Assembly: GCA_945935945.1 (NCBI GenBank)
Contig: CAMESA010000018.1
Span: 1 to 12,667, forward strand
Direction of reading: 5' to 3'
Origin: an uncultured Mollicutes bacterium
Lineage (GTDB): Bacteria > Bacillota_I > Bacilli_A > RFN20 > CAG-826
DNA: 12,667 nucleotides
Shown here: one piece after another, positions 6,655-12,667 of the stretch
Layout of the letters: each line of letters opens with the position of its first letter
How positions within the stretch are numbered: position 1 is the first letter of the stretch
Program-made: the position numbers and the translations under genes
The notes under the pieces: generated by a model
Told to the model about the DNA's origin: nothing
What the model saw: only the letters and a program-made list of their open reading frames with translations
Databases searched by the model: none

Positions 6655-7431
6655 ATGAAGTTTTTTATTTGTAAAAAGAATAATATTGGAATAGAAAATG
6701 TCGTAAAAAAAGTTCAATCTGAACTAGAAAAGATGGGTTTTGAGTACACCGATTCTAAACCAGATATTGTTATAAGTATTGGCGGAGATGGTACTTTTTT
6801 AGAAGCAATTCAGAATTTTTATTCTATAAATCCACTTTTTGCTAATATTAATTACGGTAATTTAGGGTATTTATGTGAATATAAATCAGAAGAACTGGAA
6901 TTTTTTATTAAAGACCTTTTAGATTTAAATAGAAATGAAAAAAATATCACCTTGCTTGAATGCAAATTTAATAATTACGAATTATTTGCATTAAATGAAT
7001 TCAGGATTGAATCATCAAGAGGAGATACAATTATTTTTGACGTTTTTATTAATGATACTTACCTAGAAACATTAAAAGGAGATGGATGTTGCGTTTCAAC
7101 TTCAATTGGAAGTAGTGGAATGGCTCGTTCAATTGGTGGAGCAATCGTTGATAATGAAATTGAAATGATTCAATTTGTTGAAAAAGCGCCAATTCATAAT
7201 AGATCTTATAGCTCAATGAAATCAGCGTTTGTTTTAGAAAAGAGCAAAGTTATTACTATTAAAAACATCAGAAATAGTGAATTTAATGTTTTTTACGATA
7301 ATAAAGGCGTTAAAGTTGGCAATTTTCATGGTGGCATAAATATATTTTTAGGTAATAAAAAAGTTCGTATATTAAAAAATTTGAGAAACAACTATATTAA
7401 AAAAACACATGAGGCATTTATAAATGATTAA
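6655..7431 (+). CDS. nadK: NAD kinase
   Basis: It phosphorylates NAD to NADP with ATP or polyphosphate in the cytosol. The 258 residues match the bacterial NadK length. Hallmarks are GGDGT (43-47, catalytic Asp45), YGNLGYL in the position of the usual G-x-LG-F/Y strand (68-74), ALNEFRIE (112-119) for the NE ribose-binding motif, and GDGCCVSTSIGSSG followed by SIGGAI (142-164). The TTG at 6649 would add two residues, but the ATG at 6655 has AAAGG at an 8-nt spacing and is chosen. The conserved Thr-Ala-Tyr of GSTAY is replaced by Ser-Gly-Met (154-156). The last 8 nt overlap the EIIB-like gene, showing a two-gene operon. Supply of NADPH fits the neighbouring thiol-stress regulator Spx. Confidence 0.95.
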   Translation: MKFFICKKNNIGIENVVKKVQSELEKMGFEYTDSKPDIVISIGGDGTFLEAIQNFYSINPLFANINYGNLGYLCEYKSEELEFFIKDLLDLNRNEKNITLLECKFNNYELFALNEFRIESSRGDTIIFDVFINDTYLETLKGDGCCVSTSIGSSGMARSIGGAIVDNEIEMIQFVEKAPIHNRSYSSMKSAFVLEKSKVITIKNIRNSEFNVFYDNKGVKVGNFHGGINIFLGNKKVRILKNLRNNYIKKTHEAFIND

Positions 7432-7792
7432 TCTTTTATCTAACACACAAATTATAATTTTAAGTTGTATTTTATCTTTAGTTTTTATTTTTATAATAGG
7501 AATTTTATCTTTTTTAATTTATAAATCTAAGAAAAAAGGTATGCAAAATGATGCTGTTTCTTCTAGAAGCAACGATGAATTTATTTCTTTGATTGGCGGA
7601 GTAGAAAATATTATTTCTTTTGAACTAAAAGGAGTTTCACGTCTCACTTTAGTTCTTAAAGATTACAAAAAAATTAATAAAGAAGAATTAAAAAAGTTCT
7701 ATATTAGTAGAACTTTAGAAATGTCAGATAAAATTATTTTAGTTGGCGAAAATCTGAAACCGCTAGATGAAATTTTAAAGAGCGTTAAGTAA
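7424..7792 (+). CDS. Membrane-anchored PTS EIIB-like domain protein lacking the active-site cysteine
   Basis: Residues 9-33 form one strongly hydrophobic membrane helix followed by a basic KSKKK stretch, so the remainder should lie in the cytoplasm. Residues 51-120 resemble the EIIB domain of glucose-type phosphotransferase systems: FISLIGGVENI (53-63, like the 'l..lGGkeNI' start), a GVSRLTL strand (70-76, like 'CiTRLRv'), LKDYKKINKEELKK (78-91, like 'v.D.skvd...lk'), and a final VGENLKPLDEIL helix. The phosphocysteine of CiTR is Gly70 here, and the only cysteine in the protein (Cys15) is inside the membrane helix. It therefore cannot carry phosphate in the usual way and is more likely a regulatory or structural relative. 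The start overlaps the nadK stop by 8 nt and has GAGG 9 nt upstream. Mycoplasma genitalium has, as far as I recall, a similar EIIB-like gene right after its NAD kinase. The 3' end overlaps maf by 18 nt in convergent orientation. Confidence 0.72.
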   Translation: MINLLSNTQIIILSCILSLVFIFIIGILSFLIYKSKKKGMQNDAVSSRSNDEFISLIGGVENIISFELKGVSRLTLVLKDYKKINKEELKKFYISRTLEMSDKIILVGENLKPLDEILKSVK

Positions 7793-8335
7793 TTTAAGTT
7801 GTTCTTTTATATCTTCAAGTGGAAGGCCCATAATATTTAAATAGCTGCCTTCCATTTTTTTAATTCTTTTAAATATCACTTCATCTTGAATAGCGTAGCT
7901 TCCTGCTTTGTCCATCACTTCATAATTATCAATATAATAATTTATAAAATCATCATCCAATTCACTAAACGTGATCTGAGATTTTATTTCTCTATTTATT
8001 ATCTTATCCTCATGAAGAATTGTGTATCCACTAATGACATAATGAGTGTTATTTGATAATTTTTTTAGCGTTAAAAAAGCATCATTTCTATCTTTTGGTT
8101 TTCCAATTATTTCGTTGTTAAAAACGATAATTGTATCGCAAGAAAGAATAAAATCTTGGGGTTTTGCATAGTTTTTTACAGAAAGAGCCTTATTTAGGCT
8201 TTCTTTCATTGCATAGTTTTTTGATTTTTTCGATATTAAAGATTCGTCAAAAGTTGGTTTGACTACAACAAAATCTTCGATAATTGTTTTTAAAATTTGA
8301 ATTCTTCTTGGTGAGGAACTAGCTAATATAAACAT
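7775..8335 (-). CDS. maf: Maf-family nucleotide pyrophosphatase (septum formation inhibitor Maf)
   Basis: Maf proteins hydrolyse non-canonical or pyrimidine nucleoside triphosphates (dTTP/UTP type) to monophosphates and affect septation when overproduced. The signature LASSSPRR (residues 4-11) forms the substrate loop, CDTIIVF (66-72) holds the catalytic Asp67, IGKPKD (77-82) and a KAGSYAIQD segment (143-151) complete the active site, and GLPLEDI (170-176) is the usual C-terminal motif. Length of 186 residues is normal. The gene starts 2 nt after the RNase J stop, so it is read from the same transcript; no good SD is seen and coupling is likely. It overlaps the EIIB-like gene tail to tail. 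Confidence 0.95.
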   Translation of the reverse strand: MFILASSSPRRIQILKTIIEDFVVVKPTFDESLISKKSKNYAMKESLNKALSVKNYAKPQDFILSCDTIIVFNNEIIGKPKDRNDAFLTLKKLSNNTHYVISGYTILHEDKIINREIKSQITFSELDDDFINYYIDNYEVMDKAGSYAIQDEVIFKRIKKMEGSYLNIMGLPLEDIKEQLKLLNAL

Positions 8336-8337
8336 TC

Positions 8338-10023
8338 TTAATTGTTCTTGTTCATTACAAGAGGAATAATCATTGGATTACGTTGTGTTTTTCTGAAGTA
8401 ATATTTTGAAACAACTGAACGTACTGTATTTTTAATATCATTGAATGTGACTTTTTTAGATGAGAAAAGTTCATTTAAGGCTTCTTTGACTTGAATTGCT
8501 GCATGTCTTGTTAAATGGTCTTCATATTTTCCATAACTAACAAAACCAACAGTAGTTACTCTTGGGTCGCATACTAATTTTGATTCTTTACTATTAATTA
8601 CAAGTAAAACACTAACCATACCATCATCTTGGAGAATTTTTCTATCGTTAATAACTGCTGTGCTGACACCGTTGATATCATAACCGTCAATGTAAACATC
8701 TTCCGCCATTATACGATCGCCATCAATGATTTCATGATTTTTTAATAATAATGTATCTCCATTTCCTAAAATGAAGATATTTTCCATTGGAATTCCTAAG
8801 GAGTGAGCAATATCACCGTGTAATTTTAACATATGATACTCACCATGCGCTGGCATGAAATATTTTGGATTGTAAAGCTTAAGATTCATTCTTAATTCTT
8901 GTCTTGAAGGGTGACCTGATGAGTGAATATCGACAAATACTGAATTGGTAATAACATTTGCGCCTCTTCTTGTAAGCTGATTAACAATTCTTGAAATACT
9001 TGCTCCATTTCCTGGAATTGGGGATGAAGAGAAAACAACTGTATCGCCAGGATCAATGCTTAAACCTTTAAACATTCCATTTGCAATTCTGCTTAATGCA
9101 GCCATTGGTTCACCTTGGCTACCTGTGCATAATAAAACAGTTTCACTAGGTTTTAGTGCTTTCATGTCCTCAACTTCTTTTATCATTGATTGAGGAATTT
9201 TTATATAGCCAAGTTTTAAAGAAACATCAACTGTGTTGACCATTGATCTTCCCACGATAACTATTTTTCTATTGTGTTTAATTGTGCAATCGACAATTTG
9301 TTGAATACGTGAAATATTACTAGAGAATGTTGAAATAATTAATCTTCCTGGTGCTTTGTCAAAAATTTCATTAATTGAATCTAAAACATTCTTTTCAGAT
9401 GGAGTCCAACCCTCTTTTTCTGCGTTAGTTGAATCAGCAAGTAATAAATCGACACCTTCTTGACCAATTGCAGAAATTTTATGTAGTTCAATATCTTTTC
9501 CAACTGGTGTTAAGTCAATTTTAAAGTCTCCCGTATCAACAATTCTTCCTTCTTTTGTATCAACGACAATTCCAAAGGAATCAGGTATTGAGTGAGTAAC
9601 GCGAACGAAACTTACTTTAAATTCACCAGCTTGAATGTGAGAATCATCATCATATTCTACAATTTTTACTTTTTCTTTGATTTTTTGATCTTCGAGTTTT
9701 TGACGAATTAAAGCGGCAGCAAGTTTTGGTGCGTAGATTACAGGAATTTTTACAGACTTGATTAAAAAAGGAATACCACCGATGTGGTCCTCGTGCCCGT
9801 GAGTGATAAAAAGCGCACGAATTTTCATTTGATTATCTTTTAAATGTTGATAATTTGGAATGACATAATCAACGCCAACTAAATTATCTTCTGGGAATTT
9901 AACTCCAGCATCTAAAATAATTAAATCATTATCGCTTTCAATACAATAAGTGTTTTTTCCTACTTCACCAAGCCCGCCTAATGCATAAATTTTGACAGGG
10001 CTATCAAATGTCCTTCTTTGCAT
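8338..10023 (-). CDS. rnjA: Ribonuclease J (RNase J1 type)
   Basis: RNase J combines 5'-to-3' exonuclease and endonuclease activity and is a main RNA decay and rRNA-maturation enzyme in Firmicutes. Visible zinc ligands are HGHEDH (75-80), His144 in VTHSIPDS, Asp165 in DTGDFK and His393 in PAHGEYHM. The beta-CASP part includes ADSTNAEKEGWTPSE (196-210), FSSNISRI (233-240) and SSGHPSRQEL (368-377). The C-terminal domain ends with KYYFRKTQRNPMI. At 561 residues it is full length. An SD (AAGGAG, 10040-10035) lies 11 nt before the ATG. In Bacillus subtilis rnjA is near def and directly follows rpoY (the epsilon subunit of RNA polymerase). Here def is next door, but the 92-nt gap cannot hold rpoY. 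It has its own promoter and probably co-transcribes maf. Confidence 0.97.
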   Translation of the reverse strand: MQRRTFDSPVKIYALGGLGEVGKNTYCIESDNDLIILDAGVKFPEDNLVGVDYVIPNYQHLKDNQMKIRALFITHGHEDHIGGIPFLIKSVKIPVIYAPKLAAALIRQKLEDQKIKEKVKIVEYDDDSHIQAGEFKVSFVRVTHSIPDSFGIVVDTKEGRIVDTGDFKIDLTPVGKDIELHKISAIGQEGVDLLLADSTNAEKEGWTPSEKNVLDSINEIFDKAPGRLIISTFSSNISRIQQIVDCTIKHNRKIVIVGRSMVNTVDVSLKLGYIKIPQSMIKEVEDMKALKPSETVLLCTGSQGEPMAALSRIANGMFKGLSIDPGDTVVFSSSPIPGNGASISRIVNQLTRRGANVITNSVFVDIHSSGHPSRQELRMNLKLYNPKYFMPAHGEYHMLKLHGDIAHSLGIPMENIFILGNGDTLLLKNHEIIDGDRIMAEDVYIDGYDINGVSTAVINDRKILQDDGMVSVLLVINSKESKLVCDPRVTTVGFVSYGKYEDHLTRHAAIQVKEALNELFSSKKVTFNDIKNTVRSVVSKYYFRKTQRNPMIIPLVMNKNN

Positions 10024-10034
10024 TAATAAAATTG

Positions 10035-10040
10035 CTCCTT
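10035..10040 (-). promoter_or_regulatory. Shine-Dalgarno of rnjA
   Basis: AAGGAG on the minus strand lies 11 nt before the ATG at 10023. It is one of the few strong SD sequences in the window, in contrast to the neighbouring def gene, which has none. Confidence 0.8.
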
Positions 10041-10070
10041 ATAATTCAATATTTTTAAAAAATCGTTTTT

Positions 10071-10099
10071 ATTATATTAAAAATAATATAAGCCTTCAA
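10071..10099 (-). promoter_or_regulatory. Promoter of rnjA-maf (TTGAAG-N17-TATAAT)
   Basis: On the minus strand TTGAAG (10099-10094) and a perfect TATAAT (10076-10071) are 17 nt apart, the best sigma-A promoter in the window. Transcription should start near 10065, giving a leader of about 42 nt with an SD. It lies between def and rnjA, so rnjA can be transcribed apart from def. Confidence 0.75.
10072..10091. repeat. Perfect 8-bp inverted repeat covering the rnjA promoter spacer and -10
   Basis: The two arms TTATATTA and TAATATAA are separated by four A/T bases and form a perfect palindrome that overlaps the -10 box and most of the spacer. It could be an operator, or simply a chance product of AT-only sequence. 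A terminator role is unlikely because the stem contains no G or C. Confidence 0.35.
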
Positions 10100-10115
10100 A
10101 CTAAATAATAAATAA

Positions 10116-10667
10116 TTACAAAACTACTGCGCCAGTCTTCTTTTCGAATGGATTTGTTTTGTTTATGTGGTCGTAATATAGTACGCCTTTTAAATGGTCT
10201 AATTCGTGTTGAACAACAATAGCACCAAAACCTTTAAATTCATATGTTACAAAATCATTTTTTAATAGGTCGAATGCTTTGACAGTTACTTTAAAAGCGC
10301 GATATACATAACCTTCATGTGGTTTTGGCACACTTAGACATCCTTCCCCACTCTCTAAGTAACATCTTTTAACACTTTCTGAAACAATTTTAGGATTGAC
10401 TAATAAGTATTGATTTGGATTATTTTTTTCATCCAAAAAATAAATAGCTACCATGTTTAAGTTTAAACCAATTTGAGGAGCTGCTAAGCCTACTCCGCTT
10501 GTAATATTTGGATGCTTTTCTAAAAAAGCAGGATCTTGAGATAACTTCAAATATTCTAGCATATCAAATAAAGTAGTCATAATTTCCTCACTTAAAGGAA
10601 ACTCAACATTTTTGCATTTGTTTCTTAAATTTGGGTTACTATCTTTGACAATCTTAAAAATTTTCAC
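10116..10667 (-). CDS. def: Peptide deformylase
   Basis: It removes the N-formyl group from nascent proteins using a metal ion. All three motifs are present: GVGLAAPQ (58-65), EGCLS (108-112, metal ligand Cys110) and QHELDH (153-158, ligands His154 and His158, catalytic Glu155). Its 183 residues and the insertion between motif I and the N-terminus match the long Gram-positive type (Staphylococcus aureus Def is also 183). The start is GTG at 10667; the frame upstream holds no ATG before a stop, and the N-terminus KIVKDSNPNLR aligns with known Def. An extended -10 box ends only 7 nt before this GTG and there is no SD, so the mRNA is predicted to be leaderless. It lies upstream of rnjA on the same strand and is divergent from ylbF. 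Confidence 0.97.
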   Translation of the reverse strand: MKIFKIVKDSNPNLRNKCKNVEFPLSEEIMTTLFDMLEYLKLSQDPAFLEKHPNITSGVGLAAPQIGLNLNMVAIYFLDEKNNPNQYLLVNPKIVSESVKRCYLESGEGCLSVPKPHEGYVYRAFKVTVKAFDLLKNDFVTYEFKGFGAIVVQHELDHLKGVLYYDHINKTNPFEKKTGAVVL

Positions 10668-10674
10668 GGTAAAT

Positions 10675-10683
10675 ATAATATCA
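10675..10683 (-). promoter_or_regulatory. Extended -10 promoter of def, predicted leaderless
   Basis: On the minus strand TGATATTAT is a TGn extended -10 with a one-mismatch hexamer. It ends 7 nt before the GTG start of def, so transcription would begin at or one base before the start codon. No -35 is convincing. Confidence 0.6.
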
Positions 10684-10693
10684 CAAATTTATT

Positions 10694-10720
10694 TTGATTT
10701 TAATAATTTTGATTTAAAAT
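10694..10720 (+). promoter_or_regulatory. Possible promoter of ylbF-rsmD-coaD
   Basis: TTGATT (10694-10699) and TAAAAT (10715-10720) are 15 nt apart, shorter than ideal. The -10 ends 4 nt before the ATG at 10725 and 10 nt before the in-frame ATG at 10731. A start of transcription near 10727 would leave only the second ATG inside the mRNA. In this AT-only DNA other -10-like words occur, so this is tentative. Confidence 0.35.
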
Positions 10721-10724
10721 AATA

Positions 10725-11063
10725 ATGCTTATGGAATTAAAATTATTAGACCTTATTTATTCATTAAAAGAGTCCGAACCATTGAGACTATATTCAAGGG
10801 AATTGGCTCAACTAAATAATGAAATTAATACCAATGAAGAAATTATTCGCTTATGTATGAAAAAAGAAAATGCTATAAATGAATATGGTTTCTGTCTAGA
10901 TAAATTTGGAAAAAACGATTCAAAAACACTAAATGCTGCTGTAAACATGTCAAAATCTATTGAAGAGTTGAATTCAAACTCAACTGTTAATCAATATAAT
11001 AAAACATTGACTAAATATCTCTCATTAATTAATGATATAGAAAAGGTAATTTTTGATTTTTAA
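10725..11063 (+). CDS. ylbF: YlbF/YmcA-family protein
   Basis: This 112-residue, all-helical protein has a heptad-like pattern and no signal peptide. In Bacillus YlbF joins YmcA and YaaT in a complex that works with RNase Y in mRNA maturation and influences competence and sporulation. The N-terminal helix (LLDLIYSLKESEPLRLY) and the long charged helices after it fit the family, but the assignment rests as much on position: in Bacillus the order is ylbF-ylbG-rsmD-coaD, and here the same order is seen without ylbG. Two in-frame starts exist, ATG 10725 and ATG 10731; neither has an SD, and the second fits the putative promoter better (110 residues). The rsmD start follows the stop after 1 nt. 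Confidence 0.65.
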   Translation: MLMELKLLDLIYSLKESEPLRLYSRELAQLNNEINTNEEIIRLCMKKENAINEYGFCLDKFGKNDSKTLNAAVNMSKSIEELNSNSTVNQYNKTLTKYLSLINDIEKVIFDF

Positions 11064-11064
11064 T

Positions 11065-11607
11065 ATGCTGAAAATTAGAGGTGGAAAATATTTGCATAGA
11101 GTAATTGAACAACCTGATATGTCAATTACACGTCCTACAAAAGATAGTGCAAAAGAAGGAATTTTTAATTCGCTTGGTTTATTAAGTGGCCTATCTTTTT
11201 TGGATTTATTTTCTGGTAGTGGGCAAATGGCAATTGAAGCTTTTTCTCGTGGGGCTGAAAAAGTTGTTGCAAATGATCTTAATCGTAGCGCATATGATAT
11301 CATCCAGAAAAATCTTAAAAAATTAGGTATAAACGAAATCAAAACTTATAATTTGGATTATAAAAATTGTTTAAAAAGATTAAGCGAAAATAACGAAAAA
11401 TTTGATATAGTTTTTTTGGATCCTCCATATAAAATGATAGTTGATGAAAATTTTATAAATGAACTATTATCTTATAATATAATGAATGAAGATTTTAGAA
11501 TTGTTATTGAAACTGATTATGAATTAGATGAAGAATTATTTAATAGTTTTATTATTAAAAAATTAAAATATGGACGTTCATTAATGTATGTTTTAAGGAG
11601 ATTATAA
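11065..11607 (+). CDS. rsmD: 16S rRNA (guanine966-N2)-methyltransferase RsmD
   Basis: RsmD methylates G966 of 16S rRNA in the 30S head with S-adenosylmethionine. Visible motifs are the N-terminal KIRGGKY (3-9), RPTKDSAKEGIFNSL (23-37), the SAM-binding DLFSGSG (47-53), acidic AND (69-71) and the catalytic DPPY (119-122). Length of 180 residues is typical. The ATG at 11065 is chosen because it starts right before the conserved RGGKY strand and follows the ylbF stop by 1 nt. A TTG at 11053 with AAAAGG 6 nt upstream would add four residues and cannot be excluded. The stop overlaps the coaD start by one base (TAATG). Confidence 0.95.
   Translation: MLKIRGGKYLHRVIEQPDMSITRPTKDSAKEGIFNSLGLLSGLSFLDLFSGSGQMAIEAFSRGAEKVVANDLNRSAYDIIQKNLKKLGINEIKTYNLDYKNCLKRLSENNEKFDIVFLDPPYKMIVDENFINELLSYNIMNEDFRIVIETDYELDEELFNSFIIKKLKYGRSLMYVLRRL
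11595..11600 (+). promoter_or_regulatory. Shine-Dalgarno of coaD
   Basis: AAGGAG lies 6 nt before the coaD ATG, inside the end of rsmD. It lets coaD be translated efficiently and independently despite the one-base overlap. Confidence 0.8.
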
Positions 11608-12083
11608 TGAATATTGCGATTTACCCTGGTAGTTTTGATCCAATCACAAATGGACATTTAGACATGATAATTAGATCATCAAAACTTTTTGATAAAGTTA
11701 TTGTTTTAATTGCAAATAATCCAAATAAAGTTTGCAGATTTTCTTTAACATCGAGAGTTCGTATGATAAAAGAAGCAACTAAAGATATTTCTAATGTTGA
11801 AGTTGATTCATTCGATGGATTAACTGTTAATTATGCTAAAGAACATAATGCAAAAGCAATTATCCGTGGTCTTCGAGTTGTTAGCGATTTTGAATACGAA
11901 TGGTCGTATGCCGCAGCTAATGAATTTATCAATAAAGATATAGAAATGGTGTTTTTGATGGCACATAAAGAACTCACTTTTATCTCTAGTTCAACAATAG
12001 ATGAATTATATCGAAGTGGAGTAGATATTTCTTCTCTTGTTCCATCAATAGTTATTGAAGAATATAAAAAATTAGAAAAATAA
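11607..12083 (+). CDS. coaD: Phosphopantetheine adenylyltransferase
   Basis: It transfers AMP from ATP to 4'-phosphopantetheine to make dephospho-CoA, the penultimate step of coenzyme A synthesis. The 158 residues contain YPGSFDP (6-12), the nucleotidyl-transferase motif TNGH (14-17), SRVRMI (48-53), IRGLRVVSDFEYE and FISSSTIDEL. The usual positively charged residue of SSSxx[RK]E is Asp here, a small deviation. The start overlaps the rsmD stop by one base and has a strong SD. Pairing of rsmD with coaD is very common in bacteria. The gene is the last of its operon and is followed at once by an intrinsic terminator. Confidence 0.97.
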   Translation: MNIAIYPGSFDPITNGHLDMIIRSSKLFDKVIVLIANNPNKVCRFSLTSRVRMIKEATKDISNVEVDSFDGLTVNYAKEHNAKAIIRGLRVVSDFEYEWSYAAANEFINKDIEMVFLMAHKELTFISSSTIDELYRSGVDISSLVPSIVIEEYKKLEK

Positions 12084-12111
12084 AAAATTTGGAATAAATC
12101 CAAATTTTTTT
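12082..12111. terminator. Bidirectional intrinsic terminator after coaD
   Basis: A perfect 12-bp stem (arms 12082-12093 and 12099-12110) with a 5-nt loop ATAAA is bordered by A-runs on the left and T-runs on the right, so it can end coaD transcription rightward and the minus-strand gene leftward. The stem has only three G-C pairs, as expected in such AT-rich DNA. The hairpin begins inside the coaD stop codon. Confidence 0.8.
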
Positions 12112-12132
12112 AATTAATTAAATTTGTTTTTT

Positions 12133-12667
12133 TTATTTTGCTTCAAAGTCTTCAGTGTTTGTCCAAGCTTGTGCTAAGAAATCAGCTTTTTCATATTTTG
12201 AAGAACCATCAAATTTGAAGAAGACATTTGTGACGATTGTAGAAGATTTATTTGAATCTGTTAAATCGATTGTAACAAAGTATGGAACAACACTTGAATA
12301 TTCAGTTGATTCGCCAATTTTCTTAATATTGTTTTCGATCGTTGTTTTATCGCTTGAACTTTCTAAATTCTTATAATAGTTAGAAGTAGTTGCTGCTGAT
12401 CTAACTGTAGTGATGAACTTATAGAATTGCATATCAACCATTAATAATTCAAATGGTGTGTGTTCATCATATGTATGATCGTTGTCATCAACATCGATTT
12501 TTTGATCTGTAAAAATTGTTTTGTATCTAAAATCAGGAGCATTTTCATCAATTTTTTTAACTTTAGAGTCCCAAGCATCATTCACTAAATAATTACTTGC
12601 TTCGTTAATGTCAGCGCATGTGTCGTTTTCTTGAACAAAATAAAGTAACATTTTGTTGCTATTCCCA
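12133..12667 (-). CDS. Unrecognised protein, C-terminal part only (partial)
   Basis: The frame is open to the right window edge; codons before the Met at 12651 are sense, so that Met need not be the start and the N-terminus lies outside. About 177 residues are visible. The protein is acidic and rich in Asp, Ser, Thr and Lys, with a single cysteine in the visible part and alternating helix and strand segments. There is no membrane helix at the C-terminus. The stretch VVPYFVTIDLTDSN through VTNVFFKFDGSS looks like a pair of beta strands. The composition resembles the exported protein at the left edge of the window and an extracellular lipoprotein is plausible, but the decisive N-terminus cannot be seen and no family is recognised. 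It converges on coaD across the shared terminator. Confidence 0.6.
   Translation of the reverse strand, partial: GNSNKMLLYFVQENDTCADINEASNYLVNDAWDSKVKKIDENAPDFRYKTIFTDQKIDVDDNDHTYDEHTPFELLMVDMQFYKFITTVRSAATTSNYYKNLESSSDKTTIENNIKKIGESTEYSSVVPYFVTIDLTDSNKSSTIVTNVFFKFDGSSKYEKADFLAQAWTNTEDFEAK

Noticed and set aside
7424..7792. Functional sugar-transporting PTS component
   Set aside because: The phosphorylatable cysteine is missing and no EIIA, EIIC or HPr gene is nearby, so it is listed only as EIIB-like.
1..12667. CRISPR array, tRNA/rRNA genes, insertion sequences, prophage or riboswitch
   Set aside because: No regularly spaced repeats, no cloverleaf-like or rRNA stretches, no transposase or integrase genes and no leader long enough for a riboswitch were seen. 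All gaps are under 100 nt.

Overview
The window is strongly AT-rich and densely coded, and it looks like a chromosomal piece of a Bacilli-type Firmicute, close to the root of the Mollicutes (RF39/Acholeplasma/Erysipelotrichia-like). Gene content and order support this: Spx, a YjbK-like CYTH protein, NAD kinase, Maf, RNase J, peptide deformylase, YlbF, RsmD and CoaD, in clusters that match Bacillus and partly Mycoplasma. The genetic code appears to be standard. Every conserved tryptophan I checked is TGG, and TGA serves as the stop of the HAD gene inside an ATGA overlap. This argues against the Mycoplasma/Spiroplasma code.

Layout. (1) Positions 1-5180, plus strand: the 3' part of a large beta-rich, probably exported protein, then a HAD phosphatase, a small helical HepT-like protein and a cytoplasmic GH3 glycosidase. 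Gaps are 3 nt or overlaps, so these form a likely operon. (2) Positions 5181-7792: an unknown 86-residue minus-strand gene, divergent spx, a minus-strand CYTH/YjbK gene, then nadK overlapping a membrane-anchored EIIB-like gene. (3) Positions 7775-10667, minus strand: def, then rnjA, then maf. (4) Positions 10725-12083, plus strand: ylbF-rsmD-coaD, closed by a clear intrinsic terminator. (5) Positions 12133-12667, minus strand: the 3' end of an unrecognised protein whose start lies beyond the window.

How the genes work together. The centre is housekeeping and stress/RNA physiology: thiol-stress transcription control (Spx), triphosphate and NADP metabolism, RNA decay (RNase J, YlbF), rRNA methylation, N-terminal deformylation and CoA synthesis. 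The left operon concerns sugar or glycoside use, with an exported protein at its head. No tRNA, rRNA, insertion sequence, CRISPR array or prophage gene is visible, and no gene-free stretch exceeds 100 bases.

I do not see a large undescribed system. The points most worth following are an EIIB-like protein without its phosphorylatable cysteine, a solo HepT-like protein without the RX4HXY motif, an Spx with an extra C-terminal Cys/His cluster, and several promoters whose -10 box lies so close to the start codon that the mRNAs should be leaderless or nearly so.
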